Positions 7,464 to 12,591 of a DNA stretch of 27,593 nucleotides are shown piece after piece. The first letter of the stretch is position 1; every line of letters begins with the position of its first letter. The notes beneath the pieces are model-generated. The model did no database searches. It saw only the letters and a program-made list of their open reading frames with translations, and was not told the DNA's origin. Source of the stretch: a virus. The position numbers were made by a program, and so were the translations under genes. The stretch covers positions 1 to 27,593 of the IMG/VR virus record IMGVR_UViG_3300010939_000098; one strand, written 5' to 3'.

Positions 7464-7546
7464 AAAAAAGGTTGTAAGGGTTGCCCCTTCCAGTCCAAGA
7501 TAACCAGCACCGCCTGCGATGTATCCACTACAGGTAGCTGGCTCTT
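7464..7546 (-). ncRNA. Candidate small structured RNA between two promoter-like repeats
   Basis: A transcript starting about 25 nt after the ATAAATAG box of repeat copy 2 would run to a T6 tract at 7464-7469. Just before the T tract is a perfect AAGGG-GCAA-CCCTT hairpin (7476-7489) with a GNRA tetraloop. Further upstream, CCAGC/GCTGG can also pair. No coding frame with a good start is evident. It could equally be a leader with a terminator. Confidence 0.25.
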
Positions 7547-7547
7547 G

Positions 7548-7577
7548 TATAGTTCACTATATTGCTCTATTTATGAT
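7548..7577 (-). repeat. Promoter-like direct repeat, copy 2
   Basis: The second copy of the 7434-7463 element, spaced 114 nt from it. On the minus strand it reads ATCATAAATAG followed by ATATAGTGAACTATA. Conservation of both ends with a variable middle suggests paired protein-binding half-sites or a duplicated promoter. Confidence 0.5.
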
Positions 7578-8088
7578 GATGGTATCATGATTCCTGATGT
7601 GGGGGGTAGAACTTCTGATGGTGGTGGTGTTTGTTGTGTTGTTATGATCAGGAGGGCTGTTATTGCCGTCAGGATTGCTAATTAGACCATCAGAAGTTGT
7701 GATGGAGGGGGTGTAATTCCTGGCCGAACTTCGTTGGTTTTGGTTCATTCCATGACGATATAATGGGAATGTGGGTTTGGCCGGATCTGGGTCGAAATAC
7801 CATGGTGTCTCTGGGGTTGATTATTCTCATGTCTTTTGAAGATGTATCTTAGGATAACTGCATCTCGGTGCGATCATTATTGTAAGAAGTAGAAGAATGG
7901 ATGTGGATTATAGCGGTGTTTTGGTAAAGCAGTGTTTTTGATGATATTTTGATGATGTTAATGTTCCCTGGTAACGAGATTCGGCGTGGTAAAAATGAAG
8001 TCGGCAGAGTCCTACGTCACTATAGTTTAGCAGTGTTCTCCACCTGGTTCTGTTGGATAGAACTTGAATCCGCTGATCGATCGTTCTA
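7578..8088. other. Mostly non-coding stretch upstream of packaging module
   Basis: I see no convincing gene in this part. Minus-strand frames are either N/T-rich and repetitive or lack SD and motif support. It holds the inverted repeat, a TATA-like ATTATATCG at about 7757-7765 on the minus strand, and GT-rich sequence. A regulatory or replication-origin role is possible, but nothing here shows it. Confidence 0.4.
7611..7697. repeat. 12-bp perfect inverted repeat
   Basis: ACTTCTGATGGT at 7611-7622 is exactly inverted at 7686-7697 (ACCATCAGAAGT), with about 63 nt of GT-rich sequence between. It lies in the long non-coding stretch upstream of the packaging genes and could be an operator pair or a cruciform. 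Confidence 0.4.
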
Positions 8089-8241
8089 TTAGAGTCTACT
8101 ACTGGACAATGGTTCACAAATTAGTTCAACATTGTTGGGTTGTTCTTCCCCGCAGCCAAGGCATGTCATCCTGGAACTGTGATTCCAGACTCCGCACTTG
8201 CAGATCCAGTGGTCCCTCTTCTTGTACTCTTGATCTGACAA
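8089..8241 (-). CDS. RanBP2/NZF-type zinc-finger mini-protein, 50 aa
   Basis: Residues 12-30 read WICKCGVWNHSSRMTCLGC, an excellent match to the RanBP2/NZF pattern W-x-C-x(1-4)-C-x3-N-x6-C-x2-C. This family binds ubiquitin or single-stranded RNA in other organisms. The TTG start at 8241 has GGAGG 7 nt upstream, and the overlapping ATG frame gives no motif. It follows a region with two stem-loops and precedes the non-coding stretch, so it may end a transcript. RNA binding is a reasonable inference, unproven. Confidence 0.8.
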   Translation of the reverse strand: MSDQEYKKRDHWICKCGVWNHSSRMTCLGCGEEQPNNVELICEPLSSSRL

Positions 8242-8272
8242 TGAGCATCCTCCTCAGATGTTGGTTGTAAGA

Positions 8273-8342
8273 AGTGCGCGGGAAAAACCACTAACGCGCG
8301 CACTCTTAGAGGAACCAGTTGGAAACAATACGAAAAAACTGG
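8273..8342 (-). terminator. Two stem-loops, possible terminator/attenuator
   Basis: Read on the minus strand, the first inverted repeat (8315-8320 with 8337-8342, CCAGTT/AACTGG) has a loop that begins with a T6 tract. The second (8273-8280 with 8297-8304, AGTGCGCG/CGCGCACT) has an 8-bp GC-rich stem with a 16-nt loop. They separate the 8372-9136 gene from the RanBP2-type gene. Confidence 0.35.
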
Positions 8343-8371
8343 CTCTCCCCGATAACATGATGGTGTACTTG

Positions 8372-9136
8372 TTAATGTGCCTTAGCTGGTAGCGGCAGGA
8401 GTTCCATGTTCTTCTCTGTGCGTATCTTCTGCTCGTTGAACCACTCTGCAATCTTTTTGTACCTTAAATCGGTCTGGAATATTCTTTGGGCAAGGTCTTC
8501 GAGTTCAAAGTTGCGCTCTATGCCCTGTTTCACCCACTTTGAGGAAATGCCAGCAAGTTGATGGATCTCATTCTTTGACATGTAAAAACTCTGAATTTTC
8601 AGCAAAAACTTTGTAAAAGCATCCAGTTTCTGGCGCTCGTCATGTATCTGCTTGATTCGGGCCAGTGTGATAGATGCGTCCTTCCAATATTCGACCCTTT
8701 TCTTCAATTCGGTTAATCCACCGAATTTCTTGACGATAAACGTGTTCAGTTCCTTGCGCTTCTCTATGCTGGCGGAGCGGTACTTGTCCCTGATGGAACC
8801 TATGATGCTGATGGCATCTCCAAGCACATCCTCCATCAGTTTGAGGGCTTCGTCCAGTAAATCGATGGGAGCCTGGTCTTCTTCCTCCAGAACATACAAG
8901 CGTTTGTACTTTACAGGACAGTATTTTCGCACGTCCCTGTCTGCGTCCTTTGGGAAGAACTTTGTGAGAACGCCGCAGATCTTTGTCTGGTCTTCAAAGT
9001 AAGGTTCCAGTTTTTTGGCTGCTGCTATAATGACAGGCTCCATGGCCTCGCGCTTGGTGCGGAAGATGGCCTCGACTGTCCTGATCTCTTCTGAGAGCAA
9101 TTCCCGGATGTTGACCTGTTCAGGTAAGAGCGACAT
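8372..9136 (-). CDS. Helical protein with possible HTH, 254 aa
   Basis: Long, highly charged and helical. The region MSKNEIHQLAGISSKWVKQG looks like a helix-turn-helix, and KKRVEYWKDASITLARIKQIHDE like a coiled coil. I chose the ATG at 9136: a TTG at 9163 lies inside the TTTTTTATT box that probably acts as promoter, and there is no SD. A DNA-binding regulator or recombination accessory is possible; the family was not recognised. Confidence 0.65.
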   Translation of the reverse strand: MSLLPEQVNIRELLSEEIRTVEAIFRTKREAMEPVIIAAAKKLEPYFEDQTKICGVLTKFFPKDADRDVRKYCPVKYKRLYVLEEEDQAPIDLLDEALKLMEDVLGDAISIIGSIRDKYRSASIEKRKELNTFIVKKFGGLTELKKRVEYWKDASITLARIKQIHDERQKLDAFTKFLLKIQSFYMSKNEIHQLAGISSKWVKQGIERNFELEDLAQRIFQTDLRYKKIAEWFNEQKIRTEKNMELLPLPAKAH

Positions 9137-9160
9137 TACGAGGGAACTAAATTGTCTGCT

Positions 9161-9172
9161 CAATAAAAAAGG
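9161..9172 (-). promoter_or_regulatory. TATA-like box for the 8372-9136 gene
   Basis: CCTTTTTTATTG on the minus strand is centred 30 nt upstream of the ATG at 9136, which has no SD. The T-run may also help terminate the upstream mini-gene operon. Confidence 0.45.
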
Positions 9173-9205
9173 TGGGTGGGATCGATTATTGACCGTTCTG
9201 TTAGT

Positions 9206-9478
9206 TTATGACCACCAATACCATGCCAGCAAACAGATACTGACTGCAATGGATGTGCCAAATATCAAACCGCCGATTATGTTCCTTTTTGGGTTTGTCC
9301 ATCTGGAGAGTATCTTCAGGTGATCTCTGAGGGCGTCCTCGGAGTGGTGATCTATCACACCACTGCAGACTCGGCAGCGGTAACCAGACATGTCTTTCAT
9401 GTGTTGTTTGATTTCGTCCTGGGTATAGCGTACCCAGGGAGGTAACTCTTCGCTATCGTGCTGTTCGTCCCTGTTCAT
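9206..9478 (-). CDS. Membrane-anchored C2H2 zinc-finger protein, 90 aa
   Basis: The soluble part carries RCRVCSGVIDHHSEDALRDH, a C-x2-C...H finger (extra His present), after a charged region. The C-terminus is one hydrophobic helix (IIGGLIFGTSIAVSICLLAW), which would leave the finger in the cytoplasm if the basic flank NPKRN stays inside. The start at 9478 overlaps the preceding stop (ATGA). The longer frame to 9631 is a shadow of the 44-residue gene. This is an unusual combination for a viral mini-protein. Confidence 0.75.
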   Translation of the reverse strand: MNRDEQHDSEELPPWVRYTQDEIKQHMKDMSGYRCRVCSGVIDHHSEDALRDHLKILSRWTNPKRNIIGGLIFGTSIAVSICLLAWYWWS

Positions 9479-9609
9479 CTTGGCAACACCTTCAAACACT
9501 TTGGACAGACGATCTTGCCAGTTGGTAACTTTATTGGTTTCTTTTGGTGGTCGCAGAAGTCCTGTTCCTTTAGGATATCGAGTGCGATGCGCTTCCAAGC
9601 GGGTTCCAT
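9475..9609 (-). CDS. CxxC zinc-binding mini-protein, 44 aa
   Basis: It has an amphipathic helix (AWKRIALDILKEQDF), then CDH, and later CPKCLKVLPR; C-x-H plus CPKC could bind one zinc. The start at 9609 shares a base with the previous stop (TGATG), with GGAGAT upstream, and the stop overlaps the membrane-anchored finger gene (ATGA). Short but well framed. Confidence 0.65.
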   Translation of the reverse strand: MEPAWKRIALDILKEQDFCDHQKKPIKLPTGKIVCPKCLKVLPR

Positions 9610-9788
9610 CAGTTGCCATCTCCATATTCATTGGCGTTTGCCACCCATTCGGTTAGTTCCTCATCTGCTCCTCTGAGTTCTGAGGTCAGTCCACTACCGT
9701 CTCTGTTCTCGATAGTCTCAGCAACCTGTTGAATCATTAGACTTGCTTTCTCTATCTTGGTGATGTCTGCTTTTGTGATCTTGGTCAT
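9609..9788 (-). CDS. Small helical acidic protein, 59 aa
   Basis: ATG at 9788 overlaps the upstream stop (TGATG) and the stop overlaps the downstream start in the same way. The sequence is helical (ADITKIEKASLMIQQVAETIE) with an acidic second half (ELRGADEELTEWVANANEYGDGN). No known family. The overlaps make it part of the 10.9-9.2 kb chained operon. Confidence 0.65.
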   Translation of the reverse strand: MTKITKADITKIEKASLMIQQVAETIENRDGSGLTSELRGADEELTEWVANANEYGDGN

Positions 9789-9964
9789 CAGTAAGCATCT
9801 CCAGTGCCAGAAGGTTTGAATTTCTTCGTAATTTCCAGGTGCACTACTTTGCGTCCTTCAGGATAGGTGAGTTCGGTGACTTCAAGTTTGTCACCGACTT
9901 CAAGTTTGTATGCTTCCTTGTTGATGATGCCTTGGGTGCGTTGGGTGTAGATCTTGAGGGTCAT
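9788..9964 (-). CDS. Small beta-rich protein, 58 aa
   Basis: It contains NKEAYKLEVGDKLEVTELTY, a beta-hairpin-rich stretch reminiscent of small barrels such as AbrB/SpoVT-like or OB-type folds, but I cannot assign it. A GAGGAG SD lies upstream of the ATG at 9964, and the start overlaps the C2HC gene (ATGA). A DNA-binding or toxin/antitoxin-like role would be a guess. Confidence 0.65.
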   Translation of the reverse strand: MTLKIYTQRTQGIINKEAYKLEVGDKLEVTELTYPEGRKVVHLEITKKFKPSGTGDAY

Positions 9965-10134
9965 GTCTTTCTCCTCTTGATAGCGATGTCGAGACCAACC
10001 TTGTCAATTCTTTCCTTATCCTGTTCATTGAGTCCTCCTTTGAAACCTCCGAATCTTCCGCATCTTGAGGTCTTGTTGTGTAGATTGAGATTGGAGAAGA
10101 GTCTGTGACATCGAGGACATTTATGGTCTCTCAT
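9961..10134 (-). CDS. C2HC zinc-finger mini-protein, 57 aa
   Basis: Residues 6-25 read CPRCHRLFSNLNLHNKTSRC, a C-x2-C-x10-H-x5-C finger like the FLYWCH/C2HC classes. It is followed by Gly-rich sequence and a basic helical tail (DIAIKRRKT), which fits nucleic-acid binding. It overlaps both neighbours by ATGA. Confidence 0.75.
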   Translation of the reverse strand: MRDHKCPRCHRLFSNLNLHNKTSRCGRFGGFKGGLNEQDKERIDKVGLDIAIKRRKT

Positions 10135-10277
10135 TTGTTATCGGCCTCCAGTTGGTTTAGCCTGCCGATTATCTGCTTGCCTCGCTCGGCATTGTCGACG
10201 GTTCCAAACTCTCCATATTCCAGTTCAAGGAATTGTAGGACGGTTGAGAGTTTGTAGGTTGGTTCAATGTTGCTCAA
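10131..10277 (-). CDS. Small helical protein, 48 aa (TTG start)
   Basis: TTG at 10277 overlaps the upstream TGA as TTGA and has AGGAGG 8 nt before it, the clearest example of this start type in the window. The sequence is a pair of helices (TYKLSTVLQFLELEYGEF and ERGKQIIGRLNQLEADNK). Family unknown. Confidence 0.7.
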   Translation of the reverse strand: MSNIEPTYKLSTVLQFLELEYGEFGTVDNAERGKQIIGRLNQLEADNK

Positions 10278-10507
10278 AAGTCTGTCCTCCTGGCTATCTC
10301 ATAACAGGAGTTCATAAGTTCCTGCACTTCCTTCGTGGTCATTTCCTTTTGCTCACATAGTTTGTGGTTGCTGAATCTGTTCTCATAGTTGTAGGTGCCA
10401 GTGGGTTCATCATTTACGTCTTTGAGTTCATAGATTCTAGTCCAGCTATGGCCATCGTTCTCTAGGGTCCAGGGGAACTCGATTTCCATTGTCTTTGTGA
10501 CTTTCAT
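10274..10507 (-). CDS. Unknown small protein, 77 aa
   Basis: The ATG at 10507 has GGAGGT 7 nt upstream and an ATGA overlap with the previous gene; the frame upstream of it is a shadow. The product begins with beta segments (KVTKTMEIEFPWTLEND) and ends in a helix (MTTKEVQELMNSCYEIARR). Unrecognised. Confidence 0.7.
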   Translation of the reverse strand: MKVTKTMEIEFPWTLENDGHSWTRIYELKDVNDEPTGTYNYENRFSNHKLCEQKEMTTKEVQELMNSCYEIARRTDF

Positions 10508-10671
10508 ACTGTGACCTCCAGTTGATGTTCTTGAAAGAGCCTCCACTCTTCATTCCACTTCCAGGGTTTCTCAAAGAAGTAGATAGCATCAGAGGTGCCA
10601 TCAAATTCGCCGCGTTCGTCTAGGTATTTTGCAAAGTCGAGGACATCAATTTGGTTGTCGTACCAATTCAT
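10504..10671 (-). CDS. Unknown Trp-rich acidic protein, 55 aa
   Basis: It contains five tryptophan-type aromatic clusters (NWYDNQ, YFFEKPWKWNEEWRLF) and an acidic N-terminal half. It starts and ends in ATGA overlaps. The small acidic, aromatic character is typical of viral host-interaction proteins or protein mimics of DNA, but no match is recognised. Confidence 0.65.
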   Translation of the reverse strand: MNWYDNQIDVLDFAKYLDERGEFDGTSDAIYFFEKPWKWNEEWRLFQEHQLEVTV

Positions 10672-10922
10672 TGTTGATTCCCCCTGAAGAATCCTACTGC
10701 TTTGATGTGGGAGTAGATTGGAAACTTGATTCCTTTGAGTGAGTCATAGTAATACTTCTCACAGTTGCATGCTCTAGGTGTACCATAATAAACAAAGTGG
10801 CCGGGATTCATTGGTCGACTACTTGGCACTAGATAAAGCAGGCCAGGCACTAGCTCCTCTATTTTACCAGAGTCTAGGATTTGAAGTGCCTGTGCTTTTT
10901 GAAATTCTGTGGTTTTTCCCAT
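10668..10922 (-). CDS. SWIM-like zinc-finger protein, 84 aa
   Basis: The C-terminal half reads YYGTPRACNCEKYYY then PIYSHIKAVGFF. SWIM domains have the form C-x-C-xn-C-x-H with HI-x-AV after it. Here C-x-C and the SHIKAV end are kept, but the third Cys is replaced by Tyr, so metal binding may be altered. The N-terminal half is a helical hairpin. I chose the ATG at 10922, which lies 28 nt after a TATA box and at the edge of a palindrome; longer starts run into the upstream HNH gene. First gene of a chain reaching 9206. Confidence 0.7.
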   Translation of the reverse strand: MGKTTEFQKAQALQILDSGKIEELVPGLLYLVPSSRPMNPGHFVYYGTPRACNCEKYYYDSLKGIKFPIYSHIKAVGFFRGNQQ

Positions 10923-10940
10923 GTCTATATGTATAGACAT
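10921..10940. promoter_or_regulatory. 20-bp perfect palindrome, putative operator
   Basis: ATGTCTATATGTATAGACAT: two 9-bp arms and a 2-bp centre. It covers the expected transcription start and the start codon of the SWIM-like gene, immediately after the TATA box. A dimeric repressor bound here would block initiation. Confidence 0.65.
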
Positions 10941-10946
10941 CAATAC

Positions 10947-10954
10947 ATTTATAG
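10947..10954 (-). promoter_or_regulatory. TATA box of the 10.9-9.2 kb mini-gene operon
   Basis: CTATAAAT on the minus strand, 28 nt upstream of the leaderless-type ATG at 10922. It overlaps the TAA stop of the HNH gene. Confidence 0.55.
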
Positions 10955-11251
10955 TTTTAAGTGTGGGCACTGGCCATACATGCCTCGTCCCCAATTACAA
11001 TTATGGCATAATATTTGAAAATCGTCTTTAGAGCCATATTTTAGAATGTGTTTCCAGCGTGCCTCTTGATTTGGGATTCTCTTTTTATCCTTAACTCCTT
11101 CATTATTTTTATGATCTACTGTTAGGAGATTGGGGATGGATTCATTACACCCAGGACAGGCACAGGCGTCTCCAAATTTCTCAAGTAGTTGTTGTCTTAA
11201 TTTAATCCGAACTCTTTTCTGATATCGTGCTTGAGTCTTTGCATGATACAT
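10949..11251 (-). CDS. HNH endonuclease
   Basis: A 100-residue protein with the HNH layout: CPGC (C32, C35), the catalytic strand VDHKNN (D46-H47), a helix with KYGSKDDFQILC, and CHNCN (C82-C85) followed by GQCPH. The two CxxC pairs form the structural zinc site and H47 would activate water. Free-standing HNH proteins in phages act as homing nucleases or packaging cofactors. The N-terminus is basic. TATA-like boxes about 21 and 30 nt upstream suggest its own promoter. Confidence 0.85.
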   Translation of the reverse strand: MYHAKTQARYQKRVRIKLRQQLLEKFGDACACPGCNESIPNLLTVDHKNNEGVKDKKRIPNQEARWKHILKYGSKDDFQILCHNCNWGRGMYGQCPHLKL

Positions 11252-11385
11252 ATAGATTCGATGTTATCTATACTCAATATACTTTCTGATGACTCCATTG
11301 TTTCCACTCCAAGATCGCAAAAGTGTTGGTCTTCAGTGATTTTAGGTGTGGATCCGTTGGTACCACTTGATCGCGACGCACACAC
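11197..11385 (-). CDS. Doubtful small protein, 62 aa
   Basis: A GTG-start frame begins immediately after the TAG of the 11386-11682 gene and overlaps the HNH gene by 55 nt. The sequence is Ser-rich and acidic (VETMESSESILSIDNIESI). There is no SD and no motif, and promoter-like elements for the HNH gene lie within it. It may be non-coding. Confidence 0.3.
   Translation of the reverse strand: MCASRSSGTNGSTPKITEDQHFCDLGVETMESSESILSIDNIESICIMQRLKHDIRKEFGLN
11251..11272. promoter_or_regulatory. Inverted TATAGAT/ATCTATA repeat at HNH promoter
   Basis: Arms of 7 bp (11251-11257 and 11266-11272) flank an 8-bp spacer, directly upstream of the HNH start. The half-site TATAGA also occurs in the 10921-10940 palindrome, in opposite arrangement. 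Part of it may serve as the TATA box. Confidence 0.4.
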
Positions 11386-11682
11386 CTAAACTACTTCTAC
11401 CAATACTCTATCAAACATTGAATAGCCTTTTTTTTTAGCTGCAATAGTTGTACCTCCTACATATCTAGTCACATAACGACCATGTTTTTTGATTTGTTCA
11501 GGATTCTTGCGTTCTGTTTTGAATTTTCTTAGAATCTCAACCGCTATTATCTCATTATCCTTGACAGCTATTCCATCAGGAGATTTACCATCTAGACTGA
11601 AAGCTTTCCATCCTTTTTCTCTAAGAGAATTCAACACTCTCTCCAAAGCTTCTTCGTGTTCCTTTCCACCTTTTTTAGGCAT
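11386..11682 (-). CDS. PD-(D/E)xK-like nuclease, 98 aa
   Basis: After a helical N-terminus comes SPDGIAVKDNEIIAVEILRKFK: Pro-Asp (D36), about twelve residues to E49 in a hydrophobic strand, then Lys at 53. This resembles the restriction-nuclease core (Hjc/VRR/RecB-like small proteins), although the usual E-x-K is E-I-L here. The basic ends and size suit a single-domain nuclease. The ATG at 11682 has no SD but has a TATA box 25 nt upstream. Activity is not certain. Confidence 0.55.
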   Translation of the reverse strand: MPKKGGKEHEEALERVLNSLREKGWKAFSLDGKSPDGIAVKDNEIIAVEILRKFKTERKNPEQIKKHGRYVTRYVGGTTIAAKKKGYSMFDRVLVEVV

Positions 11683-11702
11683 AGAAGATATTCACACACC
11701 AT

Positions 11703-11724
11703 ATTAATAAAGGTGAGACACCTT
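11703..11724 (-). promoter_or_regulatory. TATA box with adjacent palindrome
   Basis: TTTATTAAT (11711-11703, minus strand) is 25 nt upstream of the ATG at 11682. Directly before it on that strand is AAGGTG-TCT-CACCTT (11710-11724), a perfect 6-bp-arm palindrome covering the BRE position and touching the TATA box, a good site for an operator. Confidence 0.5.
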
Positions 11725-11839
11725 CATTTCCACTCTTTACTTTCTTTAATTTTATTTTTTGAGTTTAGATGAAGAATAGGATAGCTCATTGATCAGAAAT
11801 CTTGATAGCTGATGTTAAGTTGATAGGAAATGAAGGTGT
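11718..11839. repeat. 14-bp inverted repeat around an AT-rich spacer
   Basis: ACACCTTCATTTCC at 11718-11731 is exactly inverted at 11826-11839. The 94-nt spacer is AT-rich with T-runs and two GATAGCT copies. It could be an operator pair, a replication origin element or a recombination site. Confidence 0.4.
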
Positions 11840-11854
11840 GTCTGTTGGGTAGAA

Positions 11855-11971
11855 CTAGACGATGCAGTGATCCAGACTGCTTCTATAAACATGGTTATCA
11901 TTGTCATGCCTGTGGGCAGGGCTTTGGTACCATGAGCGAGGTCTCCAGACATACAAGTAGCGAGTGTGCAT
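11855..11971 (-). CDS. Possible mini-protein, 38 aa
   Basis: The ATG frame gives a His-rich C-terminal half (PAHRHDNDNHVYRSSLDHC) that could bind metal. A neighbouring frame contains PKPCPQA just before a stop, so the region may be a damaged zinc protein. AGGTG lies 5 nt before the ATG. Weak case. Confidence 0.3.
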   Translation of the reverse strand: MHTRYLYVWRPRSWYQSPAHRHDNDNHVYRSSLDHCIV

Positions 11972-11983
11972 TCACACCTGTAA

Positions 11984-12136
11984 TTAAGACAATCTGCTAG
12001 GTTTGAACTTCTTACAGGGACATTCATACCACTCACACTCGAGTTCATGAAGTCCTGTTCTGGAGTTCTGCTTGTGATCCGATTTGTTGTGATAGCAAGA
12101 TTTGTGTGCGCATTTATGTACTCTCCCGCCTTTCAT
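11984..12136 (-). CDS. Zinc-binding mini-protein, 50 aa
   Basis: It begins MKGGRVHKCAHKSCYHNKSDH and continues ECEWYECPCKKF. The two Cys/His clusters (C-x4-C with His, and C-x4-C-x-C) make one or two zinc sites likely. The ATG lies one base after the stop of the 12138-12521 gene. The basic surface suggests nucleic-acid contact. Confidence 0.65.
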   Translation of the reverse strand: MKGGRVHKCAHKSCYHNKSDHKQNSRTGLHELECEWYECPCKKFKPSRLS

Positions 12137-12137
12137 A

Positions 12138-12521
12138 TCAATATCCTTTGAATTTGAAGTGTTTGTCCAGTTCTTTAAGAATGCCTTCCCTGGAGTAGCT
12201 GTTGGTCTTGGCCTTCCAGATGATGATGTACTTGATCTTTTCAGATTGGTAGTCTTCGATGCGGTCTAAATCCTTTCTGCTGAGCGTCTCACCATCACCA
12301 CGTACTTCACCATGCAAGTCGATGGCTGTGTTCTTCAATGGTACCCAAACATCCGGATCGCGGTACCATTTGGTTCGTTCAATCCAGACAGGATGACTAG
12401 AGATTGCAGCGATGTCGTAAACCTCTTTCAGTAGATAGATAACTCGGAAGCGGTCGTCCAAGTCTGTTGCCGTCTCTTGTTTACGTTGTGCTTCGTGGAT
12501 GTATTGTTTCTTCATCTTCAA
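12138..12521 (-). CDS. Putative nuclease-fold protein, 127 aa
   Basis: The middle reads AIDLHGEVRGDGETLSRKDL then RIEDYQSEKIKYIIIW. The pattern of an Asp-containing strand, a downstream Arg/Asp helix and a hydrophobic K-I-K-Y-I-I-I-W strand is reminiscent of Vsr/PD-(D/E)xK folds, in which the protein recognises a site and cuts. I cannot confirm catalytic residues. The start at 12521 overlaps the 36-residue frame by 41 nt; an ATG two codons later is also possible. Confidence 0.5.
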   Translation of the reverse strand: MKMKKQYIHEAQRKQETATDLDDRFRVIYLLKEVYDIAAISSHPVWIERTKWYRDPDVWVPLKNTAIDLHGEVRGDGETLSRKDLDRIEDYQSEKIKYIIIWKAKTNSYSREGILKELDKHFKFKGY

Positions 12522-12591
12522 AGTCTCTGATACCTATCTTTCTGCAAATTTCCTTAAAATCGTATGCTAGACCTCCACTGATTGGTTCCAT
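12481..12591 (-). CDS. Possible mini-protein, 36 aa
   Basis: ATG at 12591 shares a base with the methyltransferase stop (TGATG) and has GAGGT upstream. The product (MEPISGGLAYDFKEICRKIG...) is short and without a motif. Its last 41 nt overlap the next gene. Supported only by coupling. Confidence 0.4.
   Translation of the reverse strand: MEPISGGLAYDFKEICRKIGIRDFEDEETIHPRSTT

Noticed and set aside
7431-7685. Plus-strand frame of 84 codons with a GCKGCP motif
   Set aside because: It is the only plus-strand candidate, lacks an SD, and its repeated YNSLRSSIYD/YSSLYCSIYD stretches come from the DNA repeat lying in register; all neighbours are on the minus strand.
7557-7748. Minus-strand N/T/H-rich frame of 63 codons
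   Set aside because: Composition reflects the GT-rich DNA, and the frame spans the inverted repeat and a promoter-like element; no SD or motif.
7690-7830. Minus-strand 46-codon frame starting at 7830
   Set aside because: No SD, no recognisable motif, and its stop lies in the inverted repeat. It could be real but nothing positive supports it.
8257-8359. Short 34-codon minus-strand frame before the RanBP2 gene
   Set aside because: No SD and it covers both stem-loops, so the DNA is better explained as structured non-coding sequence.
9479-9631. Upstream extension of the membrane-anchored finger gene
   Set aside because: It is a shadow of the 44-codon CxxC gene at 9475-9609, which has better start signals.
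11336-11375. GGATCC and GGTACC close together, like a cloning polylinker
   Set aside because: Only two sites with unrelated sequence between and no vector-like flanks; chance occurrence is likely.
11815-12048. 77-codon minus-strand frame with CECTLATC
   Set aside because: It overlaps the better-supported zinc protein at 11984-12136 in another frame, and its second half is not protein-like.
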